Shown here: positions 62,845 through 64,000 of the stretch, piece after piece | How positions within the stretch are numbered: position 1 is the first letter of the stretch | How the letters are laid out: every line of letters begins with the position of its first letter | Source of the DNA: Pseudomonas sp. CROZ-RG-20F-R04-15 | GTDB lineage: Bacteria; Pseudomonadota; Gammaproteobacteria; Pseudomonadales; Pseudomonadaceae | Direction of reading: 5' to 3' | Assembly (NCBI RefSeq): GCF_022662375.1 | Contig: NZ_JAKNQL010000001.1 | Span: 124,001 to 188,000 of the forward strand | Length of the DNA: 64,000 bases | Translations under genes and position numbers: made by a program | The notes under the pieces: model-generated | What the model was told of the DNA's origin: nothing | The model's database searches: none | What the model saw: the letters and a program-made list of their open reading frames with translations, nothing else

Positions 62845-64000
62845 ATGCTCGCCCCCGTACAACTGACTTCCGCCACTCGCCAGAACCTCTGGCGGCTGAC
62901 TTTCATTCGCACTCTGGTGCTTGCCGCGCAGGCCGGCTCCGTAGGCCTGGCCTACTGGCTACAACTGCTGCCGTTGCCGTGGGTGCAACTGGCGATGACC
63001 CTTGGCTGCTCGACGCTGCTTTGCGTGTTCACTGCCGTGCGCCTGCGCACTTCGTGGCCGGTGACCGAGCTTGAATATGCGCTGCAACTGGCCTGTGATC
63101 TGGTGATCCACAGTGCGCTGCTATATTTCTCCGGCGGCTCGACCAATCCGTTTGTTTCCTATTATCTGGTGCCGCTGACCATCGCTGCGGTGACGCTGCC
63201 GTGGCGCTATTCGGTGATTCTTTCCGGCATCGCGCTGGCGCTGTACACGGTGATGCTGACGCGTTTCTATCCACTGGAAACCTTGCCGGTCGCCCGCGAG
63301 AACCTGCAGATCTACGGCATGTGGCTGAGCTTCGCACTGGCAGCGGCGGTGATCACCTTCTTCGCGGCACGCATGGCTGAAGAGTTGCGCCGTCAGGAAG
63401 AATTGCGCGCGATTCGCCGCGAAGAAGGCCTGCGCGACCAGCAATTGCTGGCCGTCGCCACCCAGGCCGCGGGCGCTGCCCATGAACTTGGCACGCCACT
63501 GGCGACCATGAGCGTGTTGCTTAAGGAAATGCAGCAGGATCATCCCGACCCAATGCTGCAGGACGATCTGAAAGTGCTGCAGGATCAGGTCAAGTTGTGC
63601 AAGGAAACCTTGCAGCAACTGGTTCGCGCCGCCGAGGCCAACCGACGTCTGGCCATCGATATGCAGGATGTCACTGACTGGCTCGACGAAGCGTTGAACC
63701 GTTGGCACTTGATGCGTCCGGAGGCCAGTTACCGTTTCCACCGTCTCGGCCAAGGCACGGTGCCGCGCATGGCGCCGCCGCCGGACCTGACTCAGGCGCT
63801 GTTGAATCTGCTCAACAACGCCGCCGATGCCTGTCCGGAAAACCTCCAGGTCACGCTCGACTGGGATGCGGAAAACCTGACCATCAGCATTCGTGATCAC
63901 GGCGCCGGTGTGCCGCTGGCCATCGCCGAGCAGATCGGCAAACCGTTTTTTACCACCAAGGGCAAAGGTTTCGGCCTGGGCCTGTTTTTGAGCAAGGCCA
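62845..64000 (+). CDS. roxS: RegB/PrrB-type redox sensor histidine kinase RoxS, 5' part
   Basis: Inner-membrane sensor kinase that, with RoxR, adjusts terminal oxidases and respiration to the redox state. About 385 codons are present; the gene runs off the window after FGLGLFLSKA, so only the end of the ATPase domain is missing. ATG at 62845 follows AGGAGAG. About six membrane helices fill residues 18-175, with the quinone-site heptapeptide GGSTNPF (97-103). The H-box AAGAAHELGTPLATM has the phosphorylated H213. A cysteine at 252 (KLCKETL) corresponds in spacing to the redox-active Cys of RegB. N-box LLNLLNNAADA and GKGFGLGL follow. PA4494 holds the same position. Confidence 0.93.
   Translation, partial: MLAPVQLTSATRQNLWRLTFIRTLVLAAQAGSVGLAYWLQLLPLPWVQLAMTLGCSTLLCVFTAVRLRTSWPVTELEYALQLACDLVIHSALLYFSGGSTNPFVSYYLVPLTIAAVTLPWRYSVILSGIALALYTVMLTRFYPLETLPVARENLQIYGMWLSFALAAAVITFFAARMAEELRRQEELRAIRREEGLRDQQLLAVATQAAGAAHELGTPLATMSVLLKEMQQDHPDPMLQDDLKVLQDQVKLCKETLQQLVRAAEANRRLAIDMQDVTDWLDEALNRWHLMRPEASYRFHRLGQGTVPRMAPPPDLTQALLNLLNNAADACPENLQVTLDWDAENLTISIRDHGAGVPLAIAEQIGKPFFTTKGKGFGLGLFLSKA

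Overview
The window is chromosomal DNA of a Pseudomonas, most likely of the P. fluorescens group. Evidence: the glmM-tpiA-secG / rimP-nusA-infB-rbfA-truB-rpsO-pnp arrangement, the piu iron-uptake cluster, the dpp/OprD-type dipeptide cluster, roxS, and abundant GTGGGAGCGAGC-type REP/REPIN repeats. No prophage, CRISPR array, transposase or integrase gene is visible. From memory, gene order resembles four separate P. aeruginosa PAO1 blocks joined here: about PA4741-PA4749, PA4513-PA4524, the opuC/prfC area, and PA4494-PA4506.

1-11 kb is the conserved translation and RNA-metabolism block: the 3' part of glmM, tpiA, secG, tRNA-Leu(GAG) and tRNA-fMet, then rimP, nusA, infB, rbfA, truB, rpsO and pnp. 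A tRNA-Thr(CGT) with odd stems and a small AT-richer segment with one membrane acyltransferase (11.0-12.9 kb) form the junction to the next block.

13-22 kb holds a small DUF6388-like gene, nadC, a DUF1631 gene, the peptidoglycan-recycling pair ampD-ampE, a chemoreceptor, a zinc-ribbon membrane protein and a TatD nuclease. 21.8-28.7 kb is the fructose PTS system: cra divergent from fruB-fruK-fruA, with a Cra operator between them. 28.8-38.8 kb carries a PhoD phosphatase, the iron-uptake genes piuB, piuA and piuC (Fur-like site between piuA and piuC), a Sel1 protein, and the ornithine decarboxylase speC behind a long leader.

39.4-46.7 kb holds an OpuC-type osmoprotectant ABC transporter, prfC and an MFS exporter. 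47.3-60 kb is a dipeptide uptake locus: one DppBCDF transporter, four paralogous periplasmic binding proteins and an OprD-family porin. The right end has a field of repeats, a DUF6124 gene behind a highly structured leader, a SIMPL-domain protein and the 5' part of the redox sensor kinase roxS.

The least explained signals are non-coding: a multi-hairpin candidate RNA upstream of the DUF6124 gene (about 60981-61277), an attenuator-like leader with a 53-codon frame upstream of speC (38796-39001), a 111-bp tandem array (about 60570-60960), and a pair of ~520-bp direct repeats that bracket the whole MFS-dpp segment.
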